Below are positions 7,549 to 18,699 of a stretch of DNA of 64,000 nt, piece by piece (the stretch's first letter is position 1; each line of letters starts with the position of its first letter). The DNA lies in contig OY970203.1 of the NCBI GenBank assembly GCA_963708325.1, forward strand, positions 1 to 64,000, read 5' to 3'. This stretch comes from G963708325 sp963708325. Lineage in GTDB: Bacteria > Actinomycetota > Thermoleophilia > Solirubrobacterales > 70-9. A program made the position numbers and the translations under genes. Under the pieces are notes generated by a model. That model saw only the letters and a program-made list of their open reading frames with translations. It made no database searches and was not told where the DNA came from.

Positions 7549-10500
7549 TGTCGGCGCCACCCGCAGAGCTGCACTGCCACTCCGCCTACTCGTTCCTGGA
7601 CGGCGCGTCGGCTCCCGCCGAGCTGGCCGGGACGGCGGCGGAGCTGGGGATCGGGGCGCTGGCGCTCACCGACCACGACGGGCTGTGGGGGGCGATGGAG
7701 TTCGCCCACGCGTGCGCAGGCGTCGGGGTGAAGCCCCTGATCGGCGCGGAATTGACCGTGGTGCCCGGCCCCAGCGACACCGTCCACCTCACCCTGCTCG
7801 TCGAGAGCGCGGCGGGCTACCGCAACCTCTGCCGGCTGGTCACCGAGGCGCACGCCCACACCCGCGACGGCCTCGGTCGCGAGGCGCTCCCCCCTTCCCT
7901 GCCGCTGGAGAGCCTGGAGCGCCGCACGGAGGGCCTCGTGTGCCTGTCGGGGTGCGCCCGCGAGGGCGCGCTGGCGGGACGCTGGGAGGCGGGCGACAGG
8001 CGGGGGGCGGAGCGCCTCGGCCGCCGTCTCGCGGGGGCCTTCGGGCGCGATCGCTTCCGGGTCGAGCTGCAGCGGCCGCTGTGGCGGCGCGACCGCGCCC
8101 GCAACCGCTGGTTGGAGGGGCTGGCGGAGGCGCTGGGGGTGCCCTGCGTCGCCACCGGCGACGTCCACGCGCACGACCCGTCGCGCGTCCGTCTCCAGGA
8201 CGCGTTCGTGGCCGTTCGCCTGGGGACGACCCTGGAAGCGGCCGAGGCGGAGCGCCGCGGGAACGGCTCCGGCGTGCTTCTGCCGCCGGCCGAGGCGGCG
8301 GCGCGGTTTCGCGACCATCCGCGGGCGCTCGAGGAGGCGGCTGCGCTGGCCGAGCGGCTCGGCTTCGACCTCACCCGCGAGCTGGGCTACCGCTATCCCG
8401 GATCGGAGGACCCGACCGCCGATCGCCGTCTCGCGGAGATCTGCCGGGCGCGGCTCGACGGACGCTACGGCGGCGCGGAGCGCTCGCGCGCGGAGGAGAG
8501 GCTCCGCGAGGAGCTTCGAATCATCCGCTCCCTGCGGCTCTCCGGGTTCTTCCTGCTGCACCGCGACCTGCTGGAGCTGGCGCGCGAAGTGGCCGCCGAG
8601 GTGCGGGGCGCGGAGTCGGCGCGCTCGCTGCTGCCACCGGGGCGCGGCCGGGGGTCCAGCGTCAGCTCGATCGTCTGCTACCTGACTGGGCTGTCGCACG
8701 TGGACCCCGTCGGCGGTGACCTCGCCCCGGGCCGCTTCCTCAACGAGGAGATCACGGCCGTGCCGGACATCGACCTCGACTTCCCGCGCGACATCCGCGA
8801 GACGCTGATCCCGCGGGTGCACGAGCGCTACGGCCGCGATCACTCGGCGCTGGTGGCCGCCTTTCCCACCTACCTGGCGCGGGGGGCGGTGCGGGACCTG
8901 GGAAAGGCGCTGGGCCTGCCCCCGGGCGAGGTCGAGCGGGTGGCGCGGACGGTGGACGCGCACGGGCGGATGGAGCGGATCGAGGCGGAGATTGCGGAGG
9001 CGATCGGGGAGCGGCGGGCGGCGACGGTGCGCTGGCGGCGTCTGGCGGAGCTGGCGCGCGAGGCGTTCGCGCTTCCTCGCCACGCCTCCCAGCACCCCGG
9101 TGGGATGGTGCTCTCCACCCAGCCGCTGATCGAGGTCTGCCCGGTGGTGCCGGCGGCGATGGAGGGGCGCCAGATCCTGCAGTGGGACAAGGACTCGTGC
9201 GCGGACGCGGGCTTTCTGAAGATCGACCTGCTGGGGCTGGGGATGCTGTCGGCGGTGGAGCGGTGCGTGGAGGAGATCGCGCGCGCCCGCGGGAAGCGGA
9301 TCGACCTGTCGCGGATCCCCCTGGACGACCCCGAGGTGTTCGCGACGATCCGGAGGGCGGAGACGACCGGGGTGTTCCAGATCGAGAGCCGGGCGCAGAT
9401 GCAGATGCTGCCGCGGACGCTGCCGCGCAACCTCGACGATCTGGTCGTGCAGGTGGCCCTGGTCCGGCCGGGTCCGATCCAGGGGGGCGCGATCCATCCC
9501 TACATAGAGCGGCGCAAGAGGCTGCGCGAGGACCCCACCTACGAGGTTCCCTACGACCATCCCTCGCTGGAGCCGGCGCTGCGGGAGACGCTCGGGGCGA
9601 TCGTCTTCCAGGAGCAGGTGATCGAGGTGGCGAAGGCGCTGGCGGGCTTTTCCACTGGTGAGGCGGAGGGGCTGAGGCGTGCGATGAGCCGCAAGCGCTC
9701 GGAGGCCGCGCTGCGCGCCTACCGCGAGCGGTTCATGGAGGGAGCGCTGGAGCAAGGGGTGAGGCGGGCCGTCGCGGAGAGGGTGTTCGAGCAGATCCTC
9801 GGGTTCTCGGGGTTCGGGTTCCCGAAGGCGCACTCGGCGGCGTTCGCGCTGCTGGCCTACCAGTCCACCTGGCTGCGGGTCCATTACGGGGCGGAGTTCC
9901 TCTGCTCGCTGCTCAACGAGCAGCCGATGGGCTTCTACCCGCCGGATGCGCTCGTCCACGAGGCGCAGCGGCGGGGAATAGAGGTGCGGGGGCCGGACGT
10001 CAACGCAAGCGGCGTCGAGTGCGCGGTGGAGCCAAGAGCCGCCGGCTGGCGCCCCGCGGACCGGGGCCCTCGCGGCAGGCGGCAGGCGGCAGGCGGCCTC
10101 GCGGTCCGCGTCGGGCTCGGGTACGTCAGCGGGGCACGTGAGGACGAGGTGCGGGCGCTCGTGGCGGAGCGGGAGCGCGGCGGACTGTACGGGGACGCGG
10201 CGGAACTGGCGTCGCGCTCGGGGGCGCGCCGCGAGACGCTGGAGCGGCTGGCGTGGGCGGGCGCATGCGACGCGCTCGCCGGGGGGCGACGCGAGGCGCT
10301 GTGGCGGCTCGGCGCCGTCGGCCGCGCCGTGGCGGCCGGGCCCGGGACCCAGCTCACCCTGCCGCTAGAGGCGCCCGCCCCTCCCCCACTGCCGGCGCTG
10401 GACGCCTGGGAGCGGGCGGTGGCGGACTACGGATCCACCGGGATGACCCTGAACGAGCACCCGATGGCGTTGATGCGGCCGCAGCTGCAGCGGGAGGTGG

Positions 10501-10907
10501 CGTCCAGCCGCGACCTCGAGCGGCGGGCGGACGGCGGCCGGGTGGAGGTGGCCGGGCTGGTCGTCGCCCGCCAGCGCCCCGCCACCGCCAAGGGGGTGGT
10601 GTTCATGCTGCTCGAGGACGAATGGGGGACGATCAACCTGGTCGTGCCGCCGCCTGTCTACGAGCATCACCGGCTGACAGCGCGGACGGCGGCGTTCGTG
10701 CGCGCGACGGGAAGGCTGGAGCGGCGCGAGGGGACCACCAACGTCGTGGTGGCACGCCTGGCGGCGCTCGAGCGCCCCGACCTGCCGCGGGCGGAGGTGC
10801 GTGAGATCGAGCCCCCGCCCGGCCGCGAGACCGGCCAACCCGGGCGCGAGGTGACGGCGCTCCAGGCGGTGCTTCCGGCCGCGCACAGCTTCGGTCGCAG
10901 GCGTTGA
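7548..10907 (+). CDS. dnaE2: error-prone DNA polymerase DnaE2
   Basis: 1119 aa, C-family polymerase alpha subunit. An N-terminal PHP domain (ELHCHSAYSFLDGAS, LTDHDG) is followed by the palm with PDIDLDF (about residues 406-412, catalytic aspartates), the PGGMVLS and fingers regions, helix-hairpin-helix and a C-terminal OB fold (VEVAGLVVARQRPATAKGVVFMLLEDEWG). It performs lesion bypass and induced mutagenesis with ImuB. The start ATG overlaps the preceding stop. Between about residues 830 and 855 there is a Gly/Arg/Ala-rich in-frame insertion encoded by GC repeats flanked by an inverted repeat (10055-10110). Length is normal to slightly long for the family (about 1080). Confidence 0.95.
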   Translation: MSAPPAELHCHSAYSFLDGASAPAELAGTAAELGIGALALTDHDGLWGAMEFAHACAGVGVKPLIGAELTVVPGPSDTVHLTLLVESAAGYRNLCRLVTEAHAHTRDGLGREALPPSLPLESLERRTEGLVCLSGCAREGALAGRWEAGDRRGAERLGRRLAGAFGRDRFRVELQRPLWRRDRARNRWLEGLAEALGVPCVATGDVHAHDPSRVRLQDAFVAVRLGTTLEAAEAERRGNGSGVLLPPAEAAARFRDHPRALEEAAALAERLGFDLTRELGYRYPGSEDPTADRRLAEICRARLDGRYGGAERSRAEERLREELRIIRSLRLSGFFLLHRDLLELAREVAAEVRGAESARSLLPPGRGRGSSVSSIVCYLTGLSHVDPVGGDLAPGRFLNEEITAVPDIDLDFPRDIRETLIPRVHERYGRDHSALVAAFPTYLARGAVRDLGKALGLPPGEVERVARTVDAHGRMERIEAEIAEAIGERRAATVRWRRLAELAREAFALPRHASQHPGGMVLSTQPLIEVCPVVPAAMEGRQILQWDKDSCADAGFLKIDLLGLGMLSAVERCVEEIARARGKRIDLSRIPLDDPEVFATIRRAETTGVFQIESRAQMQMLPRTLPRNLDDLVVQVALVRPGPIQGGAIHPYIERRKRLREDPTYEVPYDHPSLEPALRETLGAIVFQEQVIEVAKALAGFSTGEAEGLRRAMSRKRSEAALRAYRERFMEGALEQGVRRAVAERVFEQILGFSGFGFPKAHSAAFALLAYQSTWLRVHYGAEFLCSLLNEQPMGFYPPDALVHEAQRRGIEVRGPDVNASGVECAVEPRAAGWRPADRGPRGRRQAAGGLAVRVGLGYVSGAREDEVRALVAERERGGLYGDAAELASRSGARRETLERLAWAGACDALAGGRREALWRLGAVGRAVAAGPGTQLTLPLEAPAPPPLPALDAWERAVADYGSTGMTLNEHPMALMRPQLQREVASSRDLERRADGGRVEVAGLVVARQRPATAKGVVFMLLEDEWGTINLVVPPPVYEHHRLTARTAAFVRATGRLERREGTTNVVVARLAALERPDLPRAEVREIEPPPGRETGQPGREVTALQAVLPAAHSFGRRR
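10055..10110. repeat. inverted repeat with internal GGCAGGC tandem repeats inside dnaE2
   Basis: CGCGGACCG (10055-10063) and its exact reverse complement CGGTCCGCG (10102-10110) flank about 38 nt containing three to four copies of a GGCAGGC-type 7-mer. The element lies in frame in dnaE2 and encodes low-complexity residues (RGPRGRRQAAGGLA). Confidence 0.55.
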
Positions 10908-10952
10908 TTGCAAGATCCCCTGCAAATCGACCCTTCTGTCCGAGGCGCACCC

Positions 10953-10974
10953 TAGCCTCTCGAACCTATGTTCC
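10953..10974 (+). promoter_or_regulatory. leaderless promoter with second SOS-like box
   Basis: TAGCCT (10953-10958) is a -10 candidate 9 nt before the ATG at 10968. CGAACCTATGTTCC (10961-10974) matches CGAAC-N4-GTTC and differs from the imuB box only at two positions of the 14. The box covers the likely transcription start and the ATG itself. Confidence 0.55.
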
Positions 10975-11219
10975 CCCAGAGGAGAACAGTCCGGGACCGC
11001 GTCCTTGGCGGCGCGGACCTGCTGATCGACTTCCTCACCCTGGGCGAGTACGGGTTGGAGAGCGAGCCGGTGGGAGGTGCCGTCGCATCGAGGGGCGACG
11101 GCGACGCGGCCGCTGTCACCCGGCTTGCCCCGGGGTGTGGGGGACGAACGAATCGGCGTGTTTCGGCGGTCGCCGTTCCGCGGCCCCGGACCGCCGCGGC
11201 TCTCGCTCGCCCCCGCTAG
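10968..11219 (+). CDS. small unknown protein, possibly SOS-induced
   Basis: 83 aa. The first 33 residues (TVRDRVLGGADLLIDFLTLGEYGLESE) look like a real helical domain; the rest is Gly/Ala/Arg/Pro-rich with less coding character. No family recognised. The ATG is embedded in an SOS-like box and preceded by a good -10 element, which is the main reason to believe it. It lies 60 nt downstream of dnaE2 on the same strand. A hairpin over the stop codon (11204-11226) could end transcription. Confidence 0.45.
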   Translation: MFPQRRTVRDRVLGGADLLIDFLTLGEYGLESEPVGGAVASRGDGDAAAVTRLAPGCGGRTNRRVSAVAVPRPRTAAALARPR

Positions 11220-11226
11220 GCGAGCG
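11204..11226 (+). terminator. hairpin at the end of the imuB-dnaE2 region
   Basis: CGCTCGCC and GGCGAGCG form a perfect 8-bp stem with a 7-nt loop; the TAG stop of the small ORF is at the loop/stem edge. There is no T-tract, so intrinsic termination is uncertain. A second CCCGGG self-pairing hairpin follows near 11245-11265, between the convergent genes. Confidence 0.4.
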
Positions 11227-11277
11227 GACGTCGCCAGCCGAGGCCCCGGGTTCGCACCCCGGGATCTGCGCTACCCG

Positions 11278-12444
11278 CTAGCCGCGGTCGACCTCGCCCC
11301 GGTCAATCGCCGCGATCATCTCCCGTCCCGTCTCGATCGCTCGCGCGAGCACGTCGGGGTCGAGGTTCTCGGGCACGTCGCCGGGCCAGTGGTAGTTGGG
11401 GATGGTGCGGCCCTGCGCGATCAGGGTGAGGGCGCGTCCGCCGCGCGCCGTGAAGACAGTGGCGTCGTAGGTGAGGCCGGCGTTCCGGTCGCTCACGGTC
11501 AAGCCGAGCTCGGGGCGCTCGCCCGAGATTCGCTGGGCGAGCGCGAGCAGGCCGGGATCGGCGTCCCACTTCCGCGCGTACCCCTCTCGGCCGAGCGCGC
11601 AAAGCGGCGCCGGCGCGCCAACGCCGTCGAAGTTGAGGAAGACCCAGTCGCGGGCGTCGTGGGCGCGGGCGAACGCCTGCGCACCGAGCATGCCCGCCTC
11701 CTCGGCGCCGGTGACGAGGAGGACGAGGCGGGTGCTCTCCAGGGGCTCGGACGCGCGCTCGGCCATCAGCAGCGTGGCGACGGCGGCGCCGGATGCGTTG
11801 TCGTTGGCGCCGGGGACGTCCTGCCCCCTCGCCTCGCGCTCGACCAGGATCGCGAGGCCGGCGGCGACCGCGAGCCGGGCGACGCGGAGGAGGGCGCGGC
11901 CGGCCCGGAGCGGCGAGAGGGCGGCCTCGGCGCCCTGGAGGGCGACGGCGCCGGAGACGGCGATGAGCGCCGGATGCAGATACGGCAGCAGTGCCGGGTG
12001 GAACATCAGGCCGCTGCGCGACGTGTCCATGTGGGAGACCAGACAGAGGGTGCGGCGCTCGTCCCCCGCCGGGGGGATCTCGGCGACGAGATTGGCGCTG
12101 GGGCGACGCGAGAGGAGGTCGGAGAGGGGTGTGTTGACCAGGCCGCCCTCGAGCGCGGCGAGCGCCGTCGCGGCGGCGGCGATCGAGCCGCGGAGGACGC
12201 GCCGGCGGCGGGGCACGAGAGAGGGAAGGAGCGCGAGCGCCAGGAGGACGCCGAGCGGCGCTCCGAAGGTCGAGTACGCGTCGAAGCTCTCGAGCCGGGG
12301 ATCGAGGCCGGCGGTGGCGAGGTCGTCGCGGAGAACCTGCGCCGCTCGACGCTCGGCGGCGCTGGTCGGCCGGCGGGGCCCGATCTCGGTGGCGAGCGAC
12401 TCGATCAGGCGCATCGCCTCGGCGGCGGAGGCGCGCCGGGGCAT
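11278..12444 (-). CDS. M28 family zinc aminopeptidase with membrane segments
   Basis: 388 aa. The five metal ligands of M28 peptidases are in order: SHMDTSRSG (His), GANDNASG (Asp, bridging), GAEEAG (catalytic Glu and Glu ligand), FLNFDG (Asp) and NYHWPGD (His). Unlike minimal family members it has hydrophobic segments at about residues 63-80 and 160-195, the second inserted between the first two ligand motifs, so it may be membrane-bound. Substrate peptide unknown. The start ATG at 12444 lies one base after the stop of a possible 35-codon ORF (12446-12553), suggesting coupling. Confidence 0.88.
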   Translation of the reverse strand: MPRRASAAEAMRLIESLATEIGPRRPTSAAERRAAQVLRDDLATAGLDPRLESFDAYSTFGAPLGVLLALALLPSLVPRRRRVLRGSIAAAATALAALEGGLVNTPLSDLLSRRPSANLVAEIPPAGDERRTLCLVSHMDTSRSGLMFHPALLPYLHPALIAVSGAVALQGAEAALSPLRAGRALLRVARLAVAAGLAILVEREARGQDVPGANDNASGAAVATLLMAERASEPLESTRLVLLVTGAEEAGMLGAQAFARAHDARDWVFLNFDGVGAPAPLCALGREGYARKWDADPGLLALAQRISGERPELGLTVSDRNAGLTYDATVFTARGGRALTLIAQGRTIPNYHWPGDVPENLDPDVLARAIETGREMIAAIDRGEVDRG

Positions 12445-12445
12445 C

Positions 12446-12553
12446 TCAGCGGTGAGCGACGCTGAGGAGGCGGGAGAGATAGCAGGCGAGCAGGCCGATG
12501 ACGATCGCGCCGATCACGCTGAAATCCTCGCGCAAACGGGATCCGCCCCGCAA
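12446..12553 (-). CDS. possible 35-aa membrane peptide upstream of the M28 peptidase
   Basis: Reading from a TTG at 12553 gives a 35-residue peptide with a basic start (GGSRLRED), a clear hydrophobic segment (FSVIGAIVIGLLACYLS) and stop TGA at 12448-12446, one base before the peptidase ATG. The start codon is a guess: no ATG or GTG is in frame. It lies just after the rRNA operon terminator. Either a small membrane protein or chance. Confidence 0.35.
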   Translation of the reverse strand: MRGGSRLREDFSVIGAIVIGLLACYLSRLLSVAHR

Positions 12554-12601
12554 GCGCAGTATGCGGCGCGCGCAGCCGTGCGGGTCGGCCAGGCACGACA
12601 A

Positions 12602-12624
12602 AGGGCCGCCCGGCGGGCGGCCCT
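12602..12624 (-). terminator. rho-independent terminator of the rRNA operon
   Basis: On the minus strand AGGGCCGCCC and GGGCGGCCCT form a perfect 10-bp GC stem with a 3-nt loop, followed by TTTGT. It begins about 12 nt downstream of the 5S 3' end, the expected place for ending the operon. Confidence 0.85.
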
Positions 12625-12636
12625 GACGTGAAGAAC

Positions 12637-12751
12637 CGGCGGCGACCTACTCTCCCAGGCGGTTGCCCACCAAGTACCATCGGCGCTGAGGGGCTTAACG
12701 GCTCTGTTCGGAATGGGAAGAGGTGTTTCCCCCTCGCTAAGTGCCACCGGA
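12637..12751 (-). rRNA. 5S ribosomal RNA
   Basis: About 115 nt, read on the minus strand. It begins TCCGGTGGC and ends GCCGCCGG so the ends pair as helix I, and contains the conserved CCATTCCGAACA (loop B/C) and GAGAGTAGGTCG (loop E region). It follows the 23S gene after a 64-nt spacer. Ends are estimated from pairing. Confidence 0.95.
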
Positions 12752-12778
12752 AGGCTTGCGAGACCGCCCTCGGCGGAG

Positions 12779-12794
12779 CTTGAAAACTGCACAG
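12779..12794 (-). ncRNA. 3' arm of the 23S pre-rRNA processing stem
   Basis: CTTGAAAACTGCACAG (plus-strand reading) is the exact reverse complement of CTGTGCAGTTTTCAAG at 16613-16628 in the 16S-23S spacer. In the transcript these pair and bracket the 23S rRNA, forming the stem normally cut by RNase III-type enzymes. Confidence 0.8.
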
Positions 12795-13098
12795 ACCGGC
12801 CGGGAAAGAAAATATCCGTCAAGCCCTCGACCCATTAGTACCGGTCTGCTCCGCCCATTGCTGGACTTCCACATCCGGCCTATCGACCTGGTGATCTACC
12901 AGGGGTCTTACTCCCTCAAGGGGATGGGAGAGCTCATCTCGAGGTCGGCTTCCCGCTTAGATGCCTTCAGCGGTTATCCGATCCGCACGTAGCTAGCCTG
13001 CAGTGCCCTTGGCAGGACAACAGATACACCAGAGGTGCGTTCATCCCGGTCCTCTCGTACTAGGGATGACTCCTCTCAACTCTCCAACGCCCATGGAA

Positions 13099-13181
<83 letters not shown>

Positions 13182-13185
13182 ACTC

Positions 13186-13227
<42 letters not shown>

Positions 13228-13253
13228 GTTCGTCGATGTGGACTCTTGGAACC

Positions 13254-13296
<43 letters not shown>

Positions 13297-13451
13297 CGGC
13301 GCTTCCACTTGCAACCGCCGGATCACTAAGCCCAACTTTCGTTCCTGCTCGACCCGTCGGTCTCGCAGTCAAGCTCCCTTTCTGCCTTTACACTCTTCGC
13401 ACGATTTCCGACCGTGCTGAGGGAACCTTTGGGCGCCTCCGTTACGCTTTG

Positions 13452-13484
<33 letters not shown>

Positions 13485-13737
13485 ACACTGTCTGCGCCCC
13501 GGATAACGGCGGCGCGTTAGAAGCCCAGAGCACCAAGGGTGGTATCTCAAGGGTGGCTCCCCGGCGACCGAAGCCGCCGGTTCATAGCCTCCCACCTATC
13601 CTGAGCGAGATGTCCCAGACTCCAATATCAGGCTGCAGTAAAGGTTCACGGGGTCTTTCCGTCTTTCCATGGGTACTCGGCATCTTCACCGAGACTTTAA
13701 TTTCACCGAGCCCCTCGTTGAGACAGCGTCCAAGTCG

Positions 13738-14571
<834 letters not shown>

Positions 14572-15995
14572 AGCTTCAGTGCTTCGCGGCCAAAGCCGCT
14601 AACACCTCCGCGTAACCTTCCGGCACCGGGCAGGCGTCAGCCCCTATACGTCGTCTTGCGACTTAGCAGAGGCCTGTGTTTTTGGTAAACAGTCGCTTGG
14701 ACCTATTCACTGCGGCCCCATCGGGCTCCGCCAGCAAGTGGCTTCACCCTACGGGGGCGCCCCTTATCCCGAAGTTACGGGGCGATTTTGCCGAGTTCCT
14801 TAACGAGGGTTAGCTCGCTCACCTCAGTATTCTCTACCTGTCCACCTGTGTCGGTTCTCGGTACGGGCACGAGTGTCCTGCCTAGAGGCTTTTCTCGGAG
14901 GCATGGGATCGGGGACTGGCCGGCGGTCAAGCCAGCTGGCATCGCACCTCGCGTAAGCGCCGCGGCGGATTTGCCTGCCGCGACTGGCTACGTGCTTGCC
15001 CCAGGACGACCATCGCCTGGGTTCCCTTACCCGTCCTCGTCACCCCATCGGTCATAACGGACACGACGTGGTACGGGAATATCAACCCGTTGGCCATCGG
15101 CTACGCCTTTCGGCCTCGCCTTAGGTCCCGACTAACCCTGAGCAGACGAACTTTACTCAGGAAACCTTGGACAATCGGTGGAGGGGATTCTCACCCCTCT
15201 TGCGTTACTCATGCCGGCATTCTCACTTCATGCGCCTCCACGACGGCTTACGCAGCCGCTTCACTGGCGCATGAACGCTCTCCTACCGCACGCGACCCCG
15301 CAGGGCCTGCGCACCCATAGCTTCGGAGGCTAGCTTGAGCCCCGTTGAATTGTCCGCGCCCGAACACTTGACCAGTGAGCTGTTACGCACTCTTTCAAGG
15401 GTGGCTGCTTCTAAGCCAACCTCTTGGTTGTCTCGGCATTCGGACATCGTTTCCCACTTAGCTAGCACTTAGGGTCCTTAGCTGATGGTCTGGGTTGTTC
15501 CCCTTTTGCGTACGAAGTTTATCCCCCGCACGCTGACTCCCAGGGTGAACATGATGGTCTTCGGAGTTTGCCTGAAGTCGGTAACCTGGTAGGGCCCCTA
15601 GTCCAAGCAGTGCTCTACGGCCATCACGCACATACCTGAGGCTATACCTAAATATATTTCGGAGAGAACCAGATATCTCTGGGCTTGATTAGCCTTTCAC
15701 TCCGATCCACAGGTCATCCGCCCAGTTTTCAACCTAGGTCGGTTCGGCCCTCCACGAGGTCTTACCCTCGCTTCAGCCTGCCCATGGATAGCTCGCCCAG
15801 TTTCGGGTCTACCGCCCGCGACTGTGTCGCCCTGTTCAGACTCGCTTTCGCTGCGGCTCCGCTTCTCGCTTAACCTCGCCGCGGACGAGTAACTCGCCGG
15901 CTCGTGATGCAAAAAGCACGCCGTCACACCCGAAGGTGCTCCGACCACTTGTAGGCACACGGTTTCAGGTACTATTTCACTCCCCTTCAGGGGTG

Positions 15996-16037
<42 letters not shown>

Positions 16038-16561
16038 CAGGGAGTACTTAGCCTTGGAGGGTGGTCCCCCCGGGTTCGGACCGCGTTTCACGGGTGCGGT
16101 CCTACTTAGGAACTGCGCCGGCAGGTCAGCGCGCTTTTGTCTACGGGACGCTTGCCCTCTGTGGTGCGAGGTTCCACTCGCTTCGACTAGCGCCTGACTT
16201 GGTAACTGCCGCCGGGCCGAGCACGGCCCGGAAGCGCAGCCCTGCAACCCCCGGCAGGCAACGCGTGCCCGCTTACACCTGCCAGGTTTGGGCTGGTCCC
16301 CTTTCGCTCGCCACTACTCAGGGAGTCTCGGTTGATTTACGTTCCTCGAGGTACTTAGATGTTTCAGTTCCCTCGGTTCCCTTCCTGCGCCTATGTATTC
16401 AGCGCAGGATGACGCCGCATTACCGGCGCCGGGTTTTCCCATTCGGAGATCCGCGGGTCAAAGGCTGTTCAGCGCCTCACCGCGGCTTTTCGCAGCCGTC
16501 CACGTCCTTCTTCGGCTCCTGGTGCCAAGGCATCCGCCGTGTGCCCTGAATATCTTGACGG

Positions 16562-16828
16562 TGAGTTAAACCCGCACGCCGAAGCGCACGGGCTCTTCTT
16601 AACCCTTTTGGCCTGTGCAGTTTTCAAGGTCCGCCGAGGCGCGCGGCGGAGGACGTCCGCCGGCGGTCTCTCAAAACTGAGCAGCGTGTGACGCCGGATC
16701 GCGCGATGCGCGATCGCGGCGCCGAGCCCGGTCGACGTTTCGGGAAGTCCCGATCGCCGCGAACGGCGGTCGGCGACGACTCCCTCGGCGGCGCGCCAGA
16801 ACGGCTCGCCGCCTCGTGAGCTCCCTAG
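16562..16828 (-). other. 16S-23S internal transcribed spacer without tRNA
   Basis: About 267 nt. I searched both strands by eye for tRNA T-arm and anticodon-arm patterns and found none, so the common Ile/Ala tRNA genes are absent here. It holds one arm of the 23S processing stem (16613-16628), one arm of the 16S stem (16663-16688) and GC-rich local hairpins (around GATCGCGCGATGCGCGATC). Confidence 0.85.
16663..16688 (-). ncRNA. 3' arm of the 16S pre-rRNA processing stem
   Basis: Plus-strand GCGGTCTCTCAAAACTGAGC (continuing AGCGTG) is complementary over about 26 nt, with 1-2 mismatches near the middle, to 18581-18606 upstream of the 16S gene. The two would pair in the transcript and bracket 16S rRNA. 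Confidence 0.8.
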
Positions 16829-18376
<1,548 letters not shown>

Positions 18377-18699
18377 AGTGACTCGAGGGTTTAATCCGAC
18401 CCGAGGGTCGGCCCTCTGTCAGATAATCGAAGAGCTGCCATGCCTCGGGCGCACGAGGCGCCCGGGCCGCCGAGTACACAAGACGGCGACCGGCATGACG
18501 GGGTATTCAGCCCGAGCCCGGCACGAGGCCGAGCCCGGGTCGGGCTCAACGCAACCTGAGGGCCGAGGCCCTCGGGTGCGCACGCTGCTCAGTTTTCAAA
18601 GACCGCTGCGCCTGCGCGGCGGCGGGACTCGCCACCCGCGACACCCGAGGCGCGCCACTCGGCACCACCTCGGAAGCGACCGAGAAGTATAGCTGTCGG
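18377..18699 (-). promoter_or_regulatory. rRNA operon promoter and leader
   Basis: 323 nt without a gene between tyrS and 16S. On the minus strand a strong -10, TATACT (18691-18686), lies 9 nt after the tyrS stop, with a weak TTCCGC 17 nt upstream inside the tyrS end. The leader of about 300 nt contains the 5' arm of the 16S processing stem (18581-18606), GC-rich palindromes (CCCGACCCGGGCTCGG area, GGGCCGACCCTCGGGTCGG near 18395-18412) and A/T-rich TTCGATTATCTGACAG. I see no boxA consensus that I would defend. Confidence 0.6.
18581..18606 (-). ncRNA. 5' arm of the 16S pre-rRNA processing stem
   Basis: In transcript sense GCGGTCTTTGAAAACTGAGC (continuing AGCGTG) pairs with the spacer element at 16663-16688. 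The TTGAAAACTG core is also used in the 23S stem, indicating that both processing stems derive from a common repeat. Confidence 0.8.

Noticed and set aside
11235..11275. tRNA-like T-arm (CCCGGGTTCGCACCCCGGG)
   Set aside because: No matching acceptor stem, anticodon arm or D-arm could be drawn on either strand; it is better explained as a GC hairpin between convergent genes.
16562..16828. tRNA genes in the 16S-23S spacer
   Set aside because: Looked for Ile and Ala tRNA signatures on the minus strand; none present.
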